Shown: positions 45,894-57,340, numbered from the stretch's first letter. The stretch: 64,000 bases of DNA from Rhipidocladum racemiflorum (GCA_036346355.1 CM070570.1:868001-932000), one strand, 5' to 3'. The notes: a model not told the origin generated them from the sequence alone. Program-made: numbers and translations.

Positions 45894-47400
45894 GATGGCC
45901 TCGAGCCCCGTGCAGGTCGGAGAGGTGCCCGGGGTCTTGTTTTCGATGCCGTGATGCCGTGGTTCGCTTGGCCTGATCGAGTCTCCGACCGGTGCCAAGG
46001 AAGCGCACCCGGCAGGGGTGTAGTTCCTTGAGCCCCGAGCTGGTCGGAGAGCAGGTCGGGGGGTTTTCGCCGGGTTTGGTCGGGAAGAGTCTTCGATCGG
46101 GTGCGCGCGAGCGCACCCGGTGGGTGTAGCCCCCGAGCCCCCGAGCTGGTCGGAGAGCAGGTCGGGGGGTTTCGCCTTGCTTGGTCGTTGCTTTGCGGTA
46201 TCGGGGAGGTCCGATCGCAGATATATCTGTGCCGGCGCCGTTCGCTGTGGTCAAGGGTGGTCGCCGGGAGCGGATGGTAAGCGGTCGTGGCATCGGGCGC
46301 CGGGGCGGTGGTCGCCGACCGCACCGCCGGCGCCGCAATGGCTGGTCGTCGGGCGCCATGGTCGTGCCGCCGGGCGCTGGCTGGGCGCTGGCGAACACAT
46401 GGCGCCAGCGCGCCAGCGGCTGATCGCTCGGCGAGCACGTGGCGCAGCTGGCCGGTCGCCTTCGGCGGACACGTGGCGCCCGGTCGTGCCTTTTCGGCGT
46501 GTAAGGTCGACCGCTGGCGAGCACGTGGCGCCGGGTTAGGCGCTAATGGCCGGTCGTCGGGCGCCATGGTCGTGCCGGGCGCCGGCCGGGCTGGTCGCTC
46601 GGCGAACACCGTGCCTGGTCCCGCCCCATTTTTACGCCCGTCATCGGCGGCGGGGACCAGAGGGGTGAGAAACGCGCGCTTGCCTTCGTTGGCTCGAGCG
46701 CCGCTTCGTGTGGCTACAAGCGAATGATCCGGGTGGAAACTGAGGCCCCCCTCGCGAGGGGGGTCCCCTAGCGGACAATCCCGGCGCGGGCGTCCGACCC
46801 CACTGGGGGGCGATCCATAAAGAATCTTTCCGTACTCGATCCCGTATCGGACCATGGATCGTTCGCGGGTCCAAGGTGTACCGGCGCCACCCGTCGACAG
46901 GTTCGCGGAGAGCGTGAGGTGTGATCCCGGACGTGAGTTAAGGCGATTGGGTCGTCCGCCGACCCAACTAGGGGCCCGCTGGGGGCTCGCCTTGTCCTCA
47001 CCTCTTGCCCATTTTTTGCTGTGGTGGATATCGTCGCCGTCTCTTGCCTTAGGGACCACAGGGGTCGGGCGTAGGTCGGTGTGTGTATCACAAAAGTTAG
47101 AGAGTTGGGAAATCGAGAGAACGCTCAACCGTGGGAGGCTGTTCCTGACCGATCGTGGGTCGACCCGCTTGGGCACTTCCTTTCTTTGTCAAGCACTACT
47201 GTAATCAGAGGCGCCGGGCGAGGCCGTAGTACTTTTTGGTCGAAAGTTTGGCCGCCTTGGGAGGACCCGACGATTGGTTGTGTCAACCCGACCAGCGGAC
47301 TCTTGTAGCCCAGTGGGGTGGGGCGGTTTGTTTGTTACCGCCGCGCCACTTGAAGGAGTAATAACGAGTGTGTAAGAAGAAGGTATTCACTTATCTTTCT
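45894..47400. repeat. GC-rich repeat region next to 3' LTR of element 2
   Basis: A unit with GAGCTGGTCGGAGAGCAGG and TCGGGGGGTTT recurs three times at 45900-46185. Further short repeats with GCGCCATGGTCGTGCCG and AGCACGTGGCGC fill 46290-46620. A 16-bp palindrome CCCCCTCGCGAGGGGG is near 46747. No gene was recognised. Confidence 0.55.
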
Positions 47401-47564
47401 TTATGGTCAAGCGAGGTTTTTGTTCAACGCGGGGAGTTGGCGGCGCTTCGGTTCCCGCATCGCTTGCTTTGGCGCTTCGGCTTCCACGCCATCAGCTTCG
47501 AAAAGGTGCGGTCGTCATGAATCTTTGGCGGGTATCCCGGCCGCGTTCGCCGTTGGCCGGATCG

Positions 47565-47576
47565 CCTATAAATAGG
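47565..47576 (+). promoter_or_regulatory. antisense TATA box in element 2
   Basis: CCTATAAATAGG on plus, at the position equivalent to the antisense-gene promoter of element 1. Confidence 0.4.
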
Positions 47577-47604
47577 CGGAGGGTGGGCGCTGGACTTCAT
47601 TCAA

Positions 47605-48930
47605 TGACGTTGAGACGAGCCGCCGACTTGCTTTTATGGTCGCCTCGCTCTCTCATTCCCGTTCAAGGATGAGAACCCACCGATCGATGAGATCGATCGA
47701 CTCCTTCAACGAGAGGCAGAGGATGAGGAGGAGTTGGGGCGACGAGCTGGCCGTCTTATAGTGGCGGCCAGTCGGACTGACAGGGGTTGATCGGAGCCTG
47801 CTGGAGCGGGAGGCGGAGGAGGAGGAGCGAGAGCGGCGCGACAAGCCGCGATCGTCGGCCGAGGGAACCGCCGCGCGAGCGCCCGAGCAATTGGGAGCGG
47901 GCGCCGCCCTCCCTCGCGCTCCTTCTCCTTCCGGAGCCTGGAGTCGATCGCGACATCTAGGCTCTGGCTGACGATCCGTCTTTGCCGATCGCCCCGATCG
48001 TGTTGCCGTACACTTCTCCGACGGCGGTCCCCCCTGTGTCGGACTCCAAGCTCCCCCGGGAACCATAGAGGTCACATAGGGGGGGCGCAGGGGCTGCCGC
48101 TTCTTGAAGGTGCGTCCGGGCGGATCGGGGCTCTCCTGCTGCGGGTTTCGGCGACCCGGCTATTTTTCTTTGTCTTGTCGCGGCAAAATTGGAGCGAAGC
48201 CGAGGTCAGGCCGAGAGGGACGATAAGTCCGGAGATCAACCGCCGGCGGGGAAGACCCTTAGACGAGAAAAAGCTTTCTTGGTTTTAGACTTTCTTGTTT
48301 CTAAAGAATGTAAATGCCGTTGAATTGGAAGAAAACAAAGGTGTTCGGGTTTTACACGTGTTTTTCGCTATTTTTCGGTTTGTTGCTGGTAAGACATGCC
48401 GGGGTCATGGTTCTTGGGTCTGCGGGGACCAACCGACCAGTGATCGACATGTTCCAGCGTTTTCCGAAAAAAGTAGGAAAAACAGGTTTTAGCGCGAGCG
48501 TTAGTTCCCCCGGGCAACCGTACACCATCCTGTTCTGTCTCTTTTTTCCTTAGCGAGATACCACTTCGCAACCGTAGCCGCTGGGGCGTAGGCCGTGGTA
48601 TTCGGGTCGGAAGGAAAAAAAGAAGACCGAACGATCGGGTGAATGACAGCGGTTGAACGGGATGTCGACCCGAGTGGAAAAAATGCTACGCGTAGGCCCG
48701 GTAAAAAAGGTGAACATGGTAATGAACGAGGTAGAAAAAAGGGCTAAGGGTAGAATCGTCTTAGCTTTTCAATGTTCCAGGCGTTTGACAAGATGTTGCC
48801 ATCGGGATCCTTGAGCCGGTAAGTGCCAGGTCGAAGGACCTCTACTACAATGAAGGGGCCCTCCCAAGGAGGGGAGAGCTTGTGCTTGCCTTTGTTGGGT
48901 GAACCTGGCGCGAACTGTGTCGCTGCGTTG
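47605..48930 (+). pseudogene. decayed antisense accessory region of element 2
   Basis: A plus-strand frame downstream of the TATA box reads DENPPIDEIDRLLQREAEDE then stops (about 47788). Arg-rich or low-complexity frames follow to about 48250. The Transposase_28-like motif of element 1 is not recognisable, so this is either a different accessory gene or its remnant. 48260-48780 is non-coding. Confidence 0.35.
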
Positions 48931-48941
48931 AACGCCGCCCT

Positions 48942-49825
48942 CTAACCTTGCGGTCGTGGGTAGCGTCGCGATGTTCGCCGGTATTTGGCTGAGCGAACGA
49001 CGGCGACATCTCGCGCTTCATCGAGCCGATCGACAGTGTCTTGCTGAGACTCGAGCCCCCGGGTCTCGTTGAAGGCCTGAACCTTTGGGGCGCCGTAGTC
49101 CAAGTCGGTTGGTAAGATGGCTTCTGCTCCGAATGCCAAGAAGAACGGCGTGAACCCGGTCGACCGGGTCGGGGTGGTCCGTAAGCTCCAAAGTACGGGA
49201 GGTACCTCGCCGCCCAACGCCCCGCTGCGTGCCTCTTCGATCCGATCGAAGATTCGTGGGCTTGAGCCCTTGGAGGATCATGTCGTTCCGCGTGCTCGAC
49301 TTGGCGTTGCTCGTGGGTGGGCGGCGGCCGCCCAATCCACGGATGTCGAAGCCGTCGCAGAGCTCGAGAAACTCCTTTCCCGTGAAGCTGCGTTCCGTTG
49401 TCGGTGATGATGGAGTTCGGGACTCCAAACCGTAGACGATATTGCGGATGAAGTCCGCCGTCGCGCTGAAGTGATTTTTGTGATCGGCTTGGCTTCTATC
49501 CACTTGGTGAACTTGTCTATCGCAACCAACAGGTGGGTGAAGCCCCGGCGCTTTCTTGAAGGGCCCGACCAGATCGAGTCCCCAAACGGCGAAGGGCCAG
49601 GTGATAGGGATCGCTTGGAGGGCTTGCGCCGGAGGTGAGTTTGCCGAGCGAAGAATTGGCACCCTTCGCGACGTCCGGATGATTTGCTCGGAGTCGGCCA
49701 CGGGTCGGCCAAGAGAAACCCTGTCGGAAGGCTTTCCCGACCAGGCTCCGTGACTCCAGTGGTGTCCGCAAACCCCGCCGTGGATGTCGCGGAGTAGCTC
49801 TCTTCCTTGGCCTACCGGGACACAC
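48942..49825 (-). pseudogene. integrase of gypsy element 2
   Basis: The minus strand encodes FTHLLVAIDKFTKWIEAKPI (core), a piece near HHRQRNAASRERSF, and the tail VLWSLRTTPTRSTGFTPFFL then AFGAEAILPTDLDYGAP, typical of Tat integrase C-termini. Frameshifts separate the parts. Confidence 0.75.
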
Positions 49826-50099
49826 TTACGGAGGATCCTGAGGGGCTCCTTCGTAGAGGTCGCTGCCGATCAAGACGAGGATTTTGCCCGGACGAAGCGA
49901 GGCGGCGGGCCTCGGTTGGGTCGTCCGGGGAGGGAACCGTCTACCACCGTCGATGAAGGATTCCTCCAATCGGTGCTGGTCATCGGGGACGTTGCAACCC
50001 GGCTCGACTAGCTCAGCCTTTGTCAGTCGCTTGGCCGATCGTCCGGCGATCGGTCGGATGGATGCTTGGTGTAGGTCAAGGACGAAAATTCCGGGACCG

Positions 50100-50934
50100 G
50101 CCCTCTGCCGGAGGCGAGACTAGCCAGGTGATCGGCCTCTCCGTTGTTCCGTCAGAGCTATGGTGGAGCTCAAATCCTTTGAACTTCTGCTCCGGGCCAT
50201 GCGTACCTCGACAAGAGGCTGCCATCCGATCGTCGCGAGGTTCTCGCAGCCTTCATGACTTGATCGGCGACCAGTTTTGAGTCGCCATGCACGCACAACC
50301 GCAGAGCTCGAGGTCGGGCGCGATGCGCGAGACCAAGAACGAGGGCCTCATACTCGGCGACGTTGTTGGTTGCGTCGAAGAGTAGCCGGATGACGTACCG
50401 AAGCTTGTTCCCGAGTGGCGAAAGAATGACGACCCCGGCCCCGGCTCCGTTTTTGGTGAAGGACCCGTCGAAGTACATCGCCCAAGACTCAGGGTCTTCG
50501 AGCGAGGTGGGGCCTGGCTTCAGTCCACTCGGCGACTAAGTCGGCTAGAACTTGAGATTTTATGGCAGTCCGAGGGACATAGGATACGCCATGCCCGTTG
50601 AGCTCGAGTGCCCACTTGGCAATTCTTCCGAGGCGTCGCGGTTGTGGATGACCTCGCCGAGTGGTAGGGAAGTTACCACGGAAACGCGTGGTGCTTTGGT
50701 TGAAGTAGTGTACCAGCCTTTCTTTTCGTGATCGAATCTGCGTAGAGCATCTTACGAATCTGCGCGGTACCGTGCCTTGGACTCGGAGAGTACTTCGCTA
50801 ATGAAGTAGACCGGCCGCTGGATCTTAAGGACCCGCCCTTCTTCTCGCTCGCTCGCGACAAGTGCCGTGGCCGACGACCTGGGTCGTGGCGGCAATGTAG
50901 AGTAGCAGAGGCTCTTCCGGCGCCGGGCGACCAA
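50100..50934 (-). pseudogene. RNase H domains of gypsy element 2
   Basis: 50934-50673: end of the first RNase H (RPVYFISEVLSESKARY). 50478-50170: second, archaeal-type RNase H (MYFDGSFTKNGAGAGVVILS, TNNVAEYEALVLGL, VHGDSKLVADQV). The arrangement matches element 1. Confidence 0.75.
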
Positions 50935-51069
50935 GCCGAGGGGTGGTCGTGAAAACCTTTAAGCGTCGGCGCGCCCTGAGCCTCTCTTCGCCCACCGGTG
51001 AAGTGGTCGGATTTCCTCGGGAGTTTGTATAGAGGTAAGCCCGCGTTCGCCGGCGGGGCGTGAAGCGAC

Positions 51070-51673
51070 TTAGGGCCGCTTAGGCACCCCGTCGACCTTT
51101 GGGCCTTTGAGGTTCTTGATCGGCCCCATCCTTAAGATCGCGGAGATCTTGTCTCGGTGGCCGATGCCGCTACGGAGATGATGAAGCCGAGTAGCTTCCT
51201 TGGGTACCCAAAACGCATTTCTCGGGGTTGAGCTTGATGCGGAACCGTCGAAGGTTCGCGAAAGTCTCCTCGGTCGGGCGATGATGTCGCTGGTCTTCCT
51301 GGTCTTGACAACGATGTCGTCGCCGACGACGCCGACATTGCGGCCGATCCGGTCGGAAAGGCGTGTCCGCATACATCTCTGGTATGTAGCCCCGCGTTTT
51401 CAGGCCAAACGGCATTGTCACGTGAGCGTAACGAACCGTGCACGAGTGATGAAGGAAGTTGCGAGCTGGTCGCCTTCTTTCATCGCGATCCGGTGGTACT
51501 CGAGTAGGCGTCGTAAAGGACAGGGATTCGCACCACCTGCAGTGGAGTCTACCATTTGGTCGATGCGGGGCGAGGGAATGGATCTTTCGGACATGCCTTG
51601 TTGAGGCTTGTGTAGTCGACACACATTCTCCATTTCCCGATCTTCTTTTACAAGCACAGGGTTTGCTAACCAC
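51070..51673 (-). pseudogene. reverse transcriptase of gypsy element 2
   Basis: Pieces include MENVCRLHKPQQGMSE (decayed WRMCVDYTDLN region), HVTMPFGLKTRGYIPEMYAD, and DDIVVKTRK where the YVDD box stands as GDDIVVK-like. Heavily frameshifted. Positions 51674-52088 hold its upstream part in another frame (ARGFIKEVRHPSG). Confidence 0.7.
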
Positions 51674-52015
51674 TCGGGTGGCGAACTTCTTTGATGAACC
51701 CTCGCGCCAAGAGCTTGGCTATTTCCTCTCCTATGGCCACGCGCTTTCCTTCGTCGAAGCGGCGCAGACGCTGGGCGACTGGTCTAGACCAAGGCCGGAT
51801 GTTTAGGGAGTGCTCGGCGACTTCCCTCGGGATCCCCGGCATGTCGGAGGGCTTCCATGCGTAAGGCGTCGGTTGGCGCGAGGAAGTCGACGAGCGCGCT
51901 TTCCTATTTGGCAGGAAGCGTGGTCCCGATCCGAGCGGTTTTGGTCGGGTCCTTTGGGTCGACCTCGATCGTCTTTGTGTCCTCTGCGGACTTGAAGGAG
52001 CCCGGTCCTGACTTG

Positions 52016-52465
52016 CTAGAGTCGGGAGCGGACTCGAGGTGCTTTCGAGGCCGGCGAGCTTGGTGGATGCGACGACCGCCGAGGCCAACTCGCGAATCTG
52101 TCTTTCTCTCGCAGCCGTAGGCGAGCTGGAAAGACGCAGCTACTGATGATCACCCCATGCGCCCGGGCATCTTGACCAGGTAGGTGTAGTTGGGGATCGC
52201 CATGAACTTCGCGTAGCATGGTCTCCCCAGGATGGCGTGGTAGGAGCCGGAAAATCCACGACCTCGAAGGTGAGGATCTCGGTGCGGAAGTTAACCGGGC
52301 TCCCGAACGTGACGGCAGGTCGACTGCTCGAGCGGTGGGCTGGCCGCCAGGAACGACGCCGTGAAAGGGTGCTCGCTTGGTCGAAGGCTCGAGCGGGGAT
52401 CCCCATGGCGTCGAGGGTCTCAACGTAAAGCGATGTTGAGATCGCCGCCGCCGATCCATGAGCAC
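52016..52465 (-). pseudogene. protease region of gypsy element 2
   Basis: The minus strand contains VTFGSPVNFRTEILTFEVVD, the same post-protease core found in element 1, and AFDQASTLSRRRSW-like remains. The catalytic DSG/DGG was not seen clearly. Confidence 0.5.
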
Positions 52466-52853
52466 CTTAGTCAGCGCTTTGTTCCCACGATGGGGTCAAT
52501 GACGCAGTGGGTACCTCCTGGTTGCGGGGACGTGGTCGGGTGGTCGGCCGGCCAAAGGTGATCGGGGACTCACCACCGAAGGTATTTAGGTACGGTGGGC
52601 TTGCGCGAACACCTCTCGGCAGCGAGCTTGAGTCGCCTCCGGCCGGCGTAGCTTGCCGGTCCGCCGAAGATCATGAGGCAACCGCCGGTCTCGGGAAGCC
52701 GACGTCTGCCTTCTCGATCTCGGTGGTCGGCGCCGAGTCTTGCCTCTTTCCTTTGCCCCGTGGCGTCGTGGGGTTCCGGAAAGGAAACGCTCAGACTTCG
52801 CAGTCCCGATACTTGTGCCTCGACGGGTATCCGTGGTTCGACACGCATTTCCA

Positions 52854-54340
52854 TCAGCTTCTCGAAGTGGTCGGGGGGTTGCCGGCCTTGCGGCTTTCCC
52901 GACTGGTCGGTGGCCGCAACCAGGCGGTCCTCGCGGACCTGTTTGCCGTGGCGCTTTCGCTTGTCGGGGCGGTCGGAGGAGGGGCTGGGCTCGGTGCCAG
53001 TCCTCGCCGACTTCCTTTGTCGAAGATGACATCTACGGCCTCCTCGCCCGAGGCGTGGTTGGTGGCAATGTCCAGGAGTTCTTTGGTGGTCCTGGCTTCA
53101 GACACCCCGCTTTATGGACCAGGGTCTTGGAAGTGGTGCCGTAGATGAATGCCCCACGACGCCGGCGTCGCGGATGTCCGGAGCTCGTTGCATTGTTGGG
53201 AAAAGCGTCGGATGTAGTCCGGAGGTTCTCCCTGGCTGCCGCTTGCAGCCTTTCAGTCCCGTGAATTCCTGGTCGCTTGTAGGTGCCTGGAAGTTGCCAA
53301 CGAAGTGGTGCTTGAGGTCGGCCCGATCCGGATGATGTTGGCGGGCAGATATTCGAGCCATGCCCGGCCGAGTCCGCCAAGTAGATGGGGAGGTATTGGA
53401 TGACAAAAGGTCGTCCGTCGCTCCCCGCCCGGCATGCGAGCCGGTAATCTTCCACCATACACTGGGGTTTGTAGCCCTGCGCATTTGGCTATGTTGACCG
53501 GCGCCGGACCGGGCAGGAACCGCTACTGCGAATCCCTGGCAGAATGCCCGTGGCCCGGGGGCCATCGGGGCTCGGCCGCGATCACGCTACGGAATTGTCG
53601 GCGACGCACTGACCGGTCGGGTCGTTCCTCGTTCTTCGGCGTTTGGAGGGTGGTGCGAAGGCCGCGCTCGCCCCCAAACGTTGGTGCACCGGTGCGCGCG
53701 ATGCCTGGGGTTGTCCGGAAGGTGACGCTGCCCTTGTTTTCGCTTCCGACGGCCTCGGATGGCGCCACGGCGCTGGCCATCCGAAGAGGCGCCCGAACGC
53801 CGCGATCCGCGGGCCACATATCGCTGCCGCGGGCTGCCGCCGCTTCCACCAGGCCCGGAGGTTACGGTGGGTAGCCTTAGGCTGCGGGATCGCCTGGCTC
53901 GGGAATGCCGCGAGCAGCATTGCCGCCGCGGCGATGTTTTGGCGGCGTGGGGAAAAACGATGAATCGTCCCGTCCCCTAGCTACCGGTGGTGGTGGACCT
54001 GGCGTCGGCGCCAAGGCCGCCAGTGCAGTGGAGCAGCGGGCGAGCATCGCTTCCAGGTCGGCCTGGAGCTTGTCGAGCTTCGGCCTTTTGAGCCTCGGCT
54101 CGCCGCGCCGCTGAAGGTCGGCGCGGCGAGCACGGTGATCCTCCTCGGTGTGTTGGCGGAGAGTCTTTGGCGTGGCGGGGTAGCGGCGCTGCCGCTGTGT
54201 CGGGTCGCGTAGCGTGGTGCATTCTTATCTCTTCCTCCGCTAGAGCCGTGGTCGGAGGAGTTGTCCGAGTGGTGGTCGTCGGGTACATGGCCGACCATTG
54301 CCACGAAGCGCGAGGTCGCGGCGGGTGCGACCGCCACTGC
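52854..54340 (-). pseudogene. gag of gypsy element 2
   Basis: Pieces: FVIQYLPIYLADSAGHGSNI, GLGRAWLEYLPANIIRIGPT, DAGVVGHSSTAPLPRP/GAFIYGTTSKTLVHKAG, RTTKELLDIATNHASGEEAV. They are conserved Tat gag segments spread over three frames. Starts about 300 bp inside the 5' LTR. Confidence 0.7.
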
Positions 54341-54628
54341 TCGACGCCTCCGTCGTCGCTTGGGGTGATGGGGCCTCTGGCGTGCCGGCGTCGGGTCCGT
54401 CGCGGGGACCTCGAGCCGGAGGTCTCAAGGCGCCGTGAGGGCGTCGGGGTCCTCGGTGGACACTTGGCGCCGGAGTATGGCGGGGACGATCACTATCTGT
54501 CCCGCCGTGGTGGTGACGAAGTCGAGGGAGCCGAAACGGATCGACGCTATCGGCATGGCGATGTCGGAGAAAGAAAGGGAACCGTCGAGGAAGCCAAGCG
54601 GGAAAATGGCGGCGACGTCGTGCACAGG

Positions 54629-54646
54629 CCCCTACCTGGCGCGCCA
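54629..54646 (-). other. primer-binding site of element 2
   Basis: The minus strand reads TGGCGCGCCAGGTAGGGG two bases inside the 5' LTR, the same site as in element 1. Confidence 0.65.
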
Positions 54647-54648
54647 AC

Positions 54649-55212
54649 TGTCGGTGTTTCGAGCACCGGCCAATGAATTTGTATAGGTAAGAGGGGGGTG
54701 CACGCCTCTCTCTCGACGGCTTACTCGGGTGAGCACAAGATGTATACTGGTTCGGGCTGAACGTCCCTACTCCAGTTCGTGTGGGTTTGATTGTATTGAT
54801 TCCCCGGTTGTCCGTCGTCTTACATGCTCGCTCCTTCCCCCTTTATATAGGCGAGGAGGGAGGTTACACTGTTGCTTAAAAAAGAGAAAAAAGACTGTGC
54901 TCTTAGTCGCCCGCAAGTGGCGGCCGATGGGATCGGCCGCCGCTCCTTGCCTCTTCGCCGGTCGGCGTAGTTGCTGCGCCGCTCGTAGTAAATGCGAGAG
55001 CAGGGGACTTGTGCCGCTGCGTCATCATTATTACGGCCAGCATTTAATGCGCTCGATACGCAATAAATGCTGTCGCTTCTTCAGGGATTTCGCCGACTTG
55101 GTCACGGTTTCGATTCTTCCTTGGCAGCCGTGGCTTCGGGCCCCGACCGGCCTGGTTCGGCCCACGCGCCTTTTCGGGCCGCTGGGGGTACCCATGGCCT
55201 GGGTACTCGTCA
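54649..55212 (-). repeat. 5' LTR of gypsy element 2
   Basis: 564 bp, TG...CA ends, bordered by the PBS on the inner side and the TSD ACGGC outside. Minus-strand TATA box at about 54838-54850 drives gag-pol. Confidence 0.85.
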
Positions 55213-55218
55213 ACGGCG

Positions 55219-55400
55219 CGGTGTCAACAAGAGGCCTGCTATGGTCCCATGGTGGGCCAGTCCATGTAAGCTTTCTTCTCAAATTTTTTCCTCTCTTTTT
55301 TTTCTTTTCTCTTTTCCTCTCCTTTTCTCTCCTCTCTTTTCTCTCCTTTCCTTTCCTCTTCTCCTCCTTTAGATGTCGCTCAGCTGCTCCTTCGCCCGGC
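55219..55400 (-). other. MULE sequence right of element 2
   Basis: Remainder of the split MULE gene region. It carries an 18-bp word CATGGTGGGCCAGTCCAT (55248-55265) also present at 45273-45290 left of the insertion, then a long CT-rich tract (55270-55370). No clear exon. Confidence 0.5.
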
Positions 55401-55567
55401 CAAATGAGCGAGCAGTGGGGCGGACGGGGTTAAATAGCCCCCCGTCGCCCCAATCATGAGCGATCGCCCAAACCCCGGGCGATAGGTCCATGCCTCACAG
55501 CCGTTAGTGCTAGCCATTAACGCTAGCTGTTGCTGCCTCCCAGCCGTTACTACATGCATGCCACCTA

Positions 55568-55606
55568 TCGCCCGTATATGGGGCGACTCGCCCCATATAC
55601 GGGCGA
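55568..55606. repeat. 39-bp near-perfect palindrome in MULE right end
   Basis: Two 19-bp arms, TCGCCCGTATATGGGGCGA and its exact complement, separated by one C. It lies about 80 bp inside the MULE right terminus. The left terminus lacks it. Confidence 0.85.
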
Positions 55607-55759
55607 CGGGGACCTACTTCTGTAATTTTTTTACTCCGTTGATTATTTTCGAAAAAAAGTTTTAAAATAAATATTAAATAAAAAATTCGCGTGCACAAGG
55701 TGCTGCCATTGTGCAACCAGAGAACAAAGTATCATCTAGCTATTTTATTACCTTACCCA

Positions 55760-56041
55760 AAGATGCAGGCGCGCAACAGCTCGCTAGCTTCTCCCGATTG
55801 TTGAAAAAAGTCAGATGTAGCAGATTGTTCTTCGACAGTAATTACAACAAACATTACTTGCCCTTTTTCACAAGCTACCAGTTCACCACATACTAAATCA
55901 CACATATGAGTGTTTCACTTTATGCACAGGTCAGGAGTAAACATATTCTTCCATTATCTTAAAAAAAGAAGAAGTGTGTTTCACTCATCCTCCTCCGAGA
56001 TCGCAGTCAGCTCGGATGACAGATGGCAAGAATCCCCTGCA
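55760..56041 (-). pseudogene. gene H relic: C-terminal tail of a D-type kinase
   Basis: The minus strand from 56041 reads DSCHLSSELTAISEEDE then stop, matching the acidic C-terminus of D and E. 55760-55830 resembles the 3' untranslated part of D and E (GGCGCGCAACA...GCTTCTCCCGATT). The rest of the gene is missing. The MULE inserted just beyond its 3' end. Confidence 0.65.
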
Positions 56042-56655
56042 GGCAAGTAAAAATTAGAAAGAGTTGATTCATTGCTTGTTAGATCCTTCTCTATGTCTCA
56101 CATCGTCCTCTTTTATAACATCCGGGCTGATCGTATCCATCTTGGACTCTGTAAAGTAGAGTCTTTTACGGTGGACAATATTAAATATTAGCCGTTCATT
56201 CTGTTTGACCTAACGGATCAGATTAGTTAGTATTTAGTCATACTTCCACCCGTAATAATGGTAGTAGAAATCTACAAAGAGTATGTAGTAGCGTAATTAT
56301 TCATTTATTTTATTTTGAACACAGGAGCGAGCTAGCACTGGAGTTGGGCCACGAGCAGCCGCCTCTAGTTGTCGCCGCATCATTGACCCAACTGTCGTCA
56401 CCACGGCCTGCTGCTGCCTCCAGCAGTCTCCGAAGGCCAAGAACTCCATCACGGAGCCGCTGCCACCGCTCGTCATTTTGGCACCTGTAGATGGAGACCT
56501 CACGGAGCCGCCGCCACCACGCCTGACCTGATGTTCCAATGCAATGAACAAAGATCGGGAATCGGGATGGCCTAGCCCGGCCCAAGCTTCCGAGGCAAAC
56601 CAGTAAAGGCAACTAATGGTGAAAAGTCTATAATGCCCCTAACAAATGAACATCC
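56042..56655. other. interval between relic H and MITE
   Basis: AT-rich to 56310, then a GC-rich stretch 56330-56540 with short open frames of no recognised family. No gene can be supported. Confidence 0.35.
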
Positions 56656-56667
56656 ACCGTAAAAATT

Positions 56668-56915
56668 AGGGCAGTACTAGCAGCCGGACGTCTGATTTTT
56701 TTTTAAATTTCGGACGCCCGCGCAACATTTTTTTTTACTGTTTGCAACATTTTTTTTCAACGTTCGCAACATTTTTTTCACTTTTGAAACATTTACTGTT
56801 TGTCGAATGAAAATGTTACATGCGTAGGAGAAAAATGTTGCATGTGTAGAAAAAAAATGTTGCATGCGTAGAAAAAAATGTTGCGGTAGAAATCAGACGT
56901 CCGAACTGTAGCATT
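56668..56915. mobile_element. MITE with CGGACGTCTGAT inverted ends
   Basis: Inverted ends CGGACGTCTGAT/ATCAGACGTCCG, interior of GTTGCAACATTTTTT-type repeats in both orientations. Flanked by 12-bp direct repeats ACCGTAAAAATT (56656-56667, 56916-56927), of which 9 would suit a Mutator-type TSD. Confidence 0.7.
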
Positions 56916-57094
56916 ACCGTAAAAATTTTCGTAAAGTACCATATGTATTAGCCTCGACTTCCCTAAAATAATATTTCTTTTGAGTCCAACATCGGCTCCA
57001 TCCTGATTTTATTCTCGGTTCTATATCAACTTTTTCCATATTACCCATCTCTGCCAAATCAGTCACGCATCTAATTCTGGTGCCAAACACTTGC

Positions 57095-57340
57095 ATGGCA
57101 GGCTGGCCTGTTCGCAAGACCTAGATGGATGGAGGGCACGATAAGTTGTGTTGTGTTGACTGGAAGTCTTGATGGGACAGAGCCAGAGGAGGAAGGGAGT
57201 CCAGGTGAGCATCTAGAATCATTTCCAGTCCAATTCTGCCTTAGAATTCGAGTAGCGTAGAATTCGAGTCATGCTTGCAGATTAGAACGGACAGCATGCA
57301 TATCCACAGATTGCCCACCGAAAGCACCAGTGACGGAACT
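57095..57340. repeat. D-type gene flank module, copy 1
   Basis: Shares GGCTGGCCTGTTCGCAAGAC, AGTCTTGATGGGACAGAG, GAGCATCTAGAATCATTTCC and ACAGCATGCATATC with 58246-58490 in the same order. The first word also begins the flank of G (16015) and 59676. Similarity to 58150 extends left to about 56990. Confidence 0.7.

Larger units (their letters stand above)
45325..55212 (-). mobile_element. Ty3/gypsy LTR retrotransposon, Tat lineage (element 2), complete ends
   Basis: 3' LTR 45325-45893 and 5' LTR 54649-55212, flanked by an identical 5-bp TSD ACGGC (45320-45324, 55213-55217). Gag, protease, RT, RNase H, second RNase H and integrase run on minus in Tat order, all frameshifted. The PBS matches element 1 exactly. 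It sits inside the MULE and so is younger than it. Confidence 0.9.
42731..55688 (-). mobile_element. Mutator-like element with plant-mobile-domain gene, interrupted by gypsy element 2
   Basis: The left end GAATTTTTTTATTTAATATT and the right end (reverse complement GAATTTTTTATTTAATATT) are inverted and flanked by 10-bp repeats GCGTGCGCAA (42721-42730) and GCGTGCACAA (55689-55698), one mismatch. Inner TIR sequence also pairs (GGCGATAGGTGGC, CACTAACGGC, GGGCGATCGC words). Without the gypsy insertion it is about 3.06 kb. Contents: a plus-strand gene fragment, a three-copy 188-bp repeat and a degenerate plant-mobile-domain gene on minus. No MuDR-type transposase was recognised, so it is probably non-autonomous. 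Confidence 0.75.

Noticed and set aside
45674..47176. 500-codon open frame on minus
   Set aside because: GC-rich, low-complexity Pro/Arg/Ala sequence across repeats and LTR; no domain, and the opposite frames are equally open.
55273..55372. Promoter pyrimidine patch
   Set aside because: A long CT-rich tract without a TATA box or gene start; left as low-complexity sequence.
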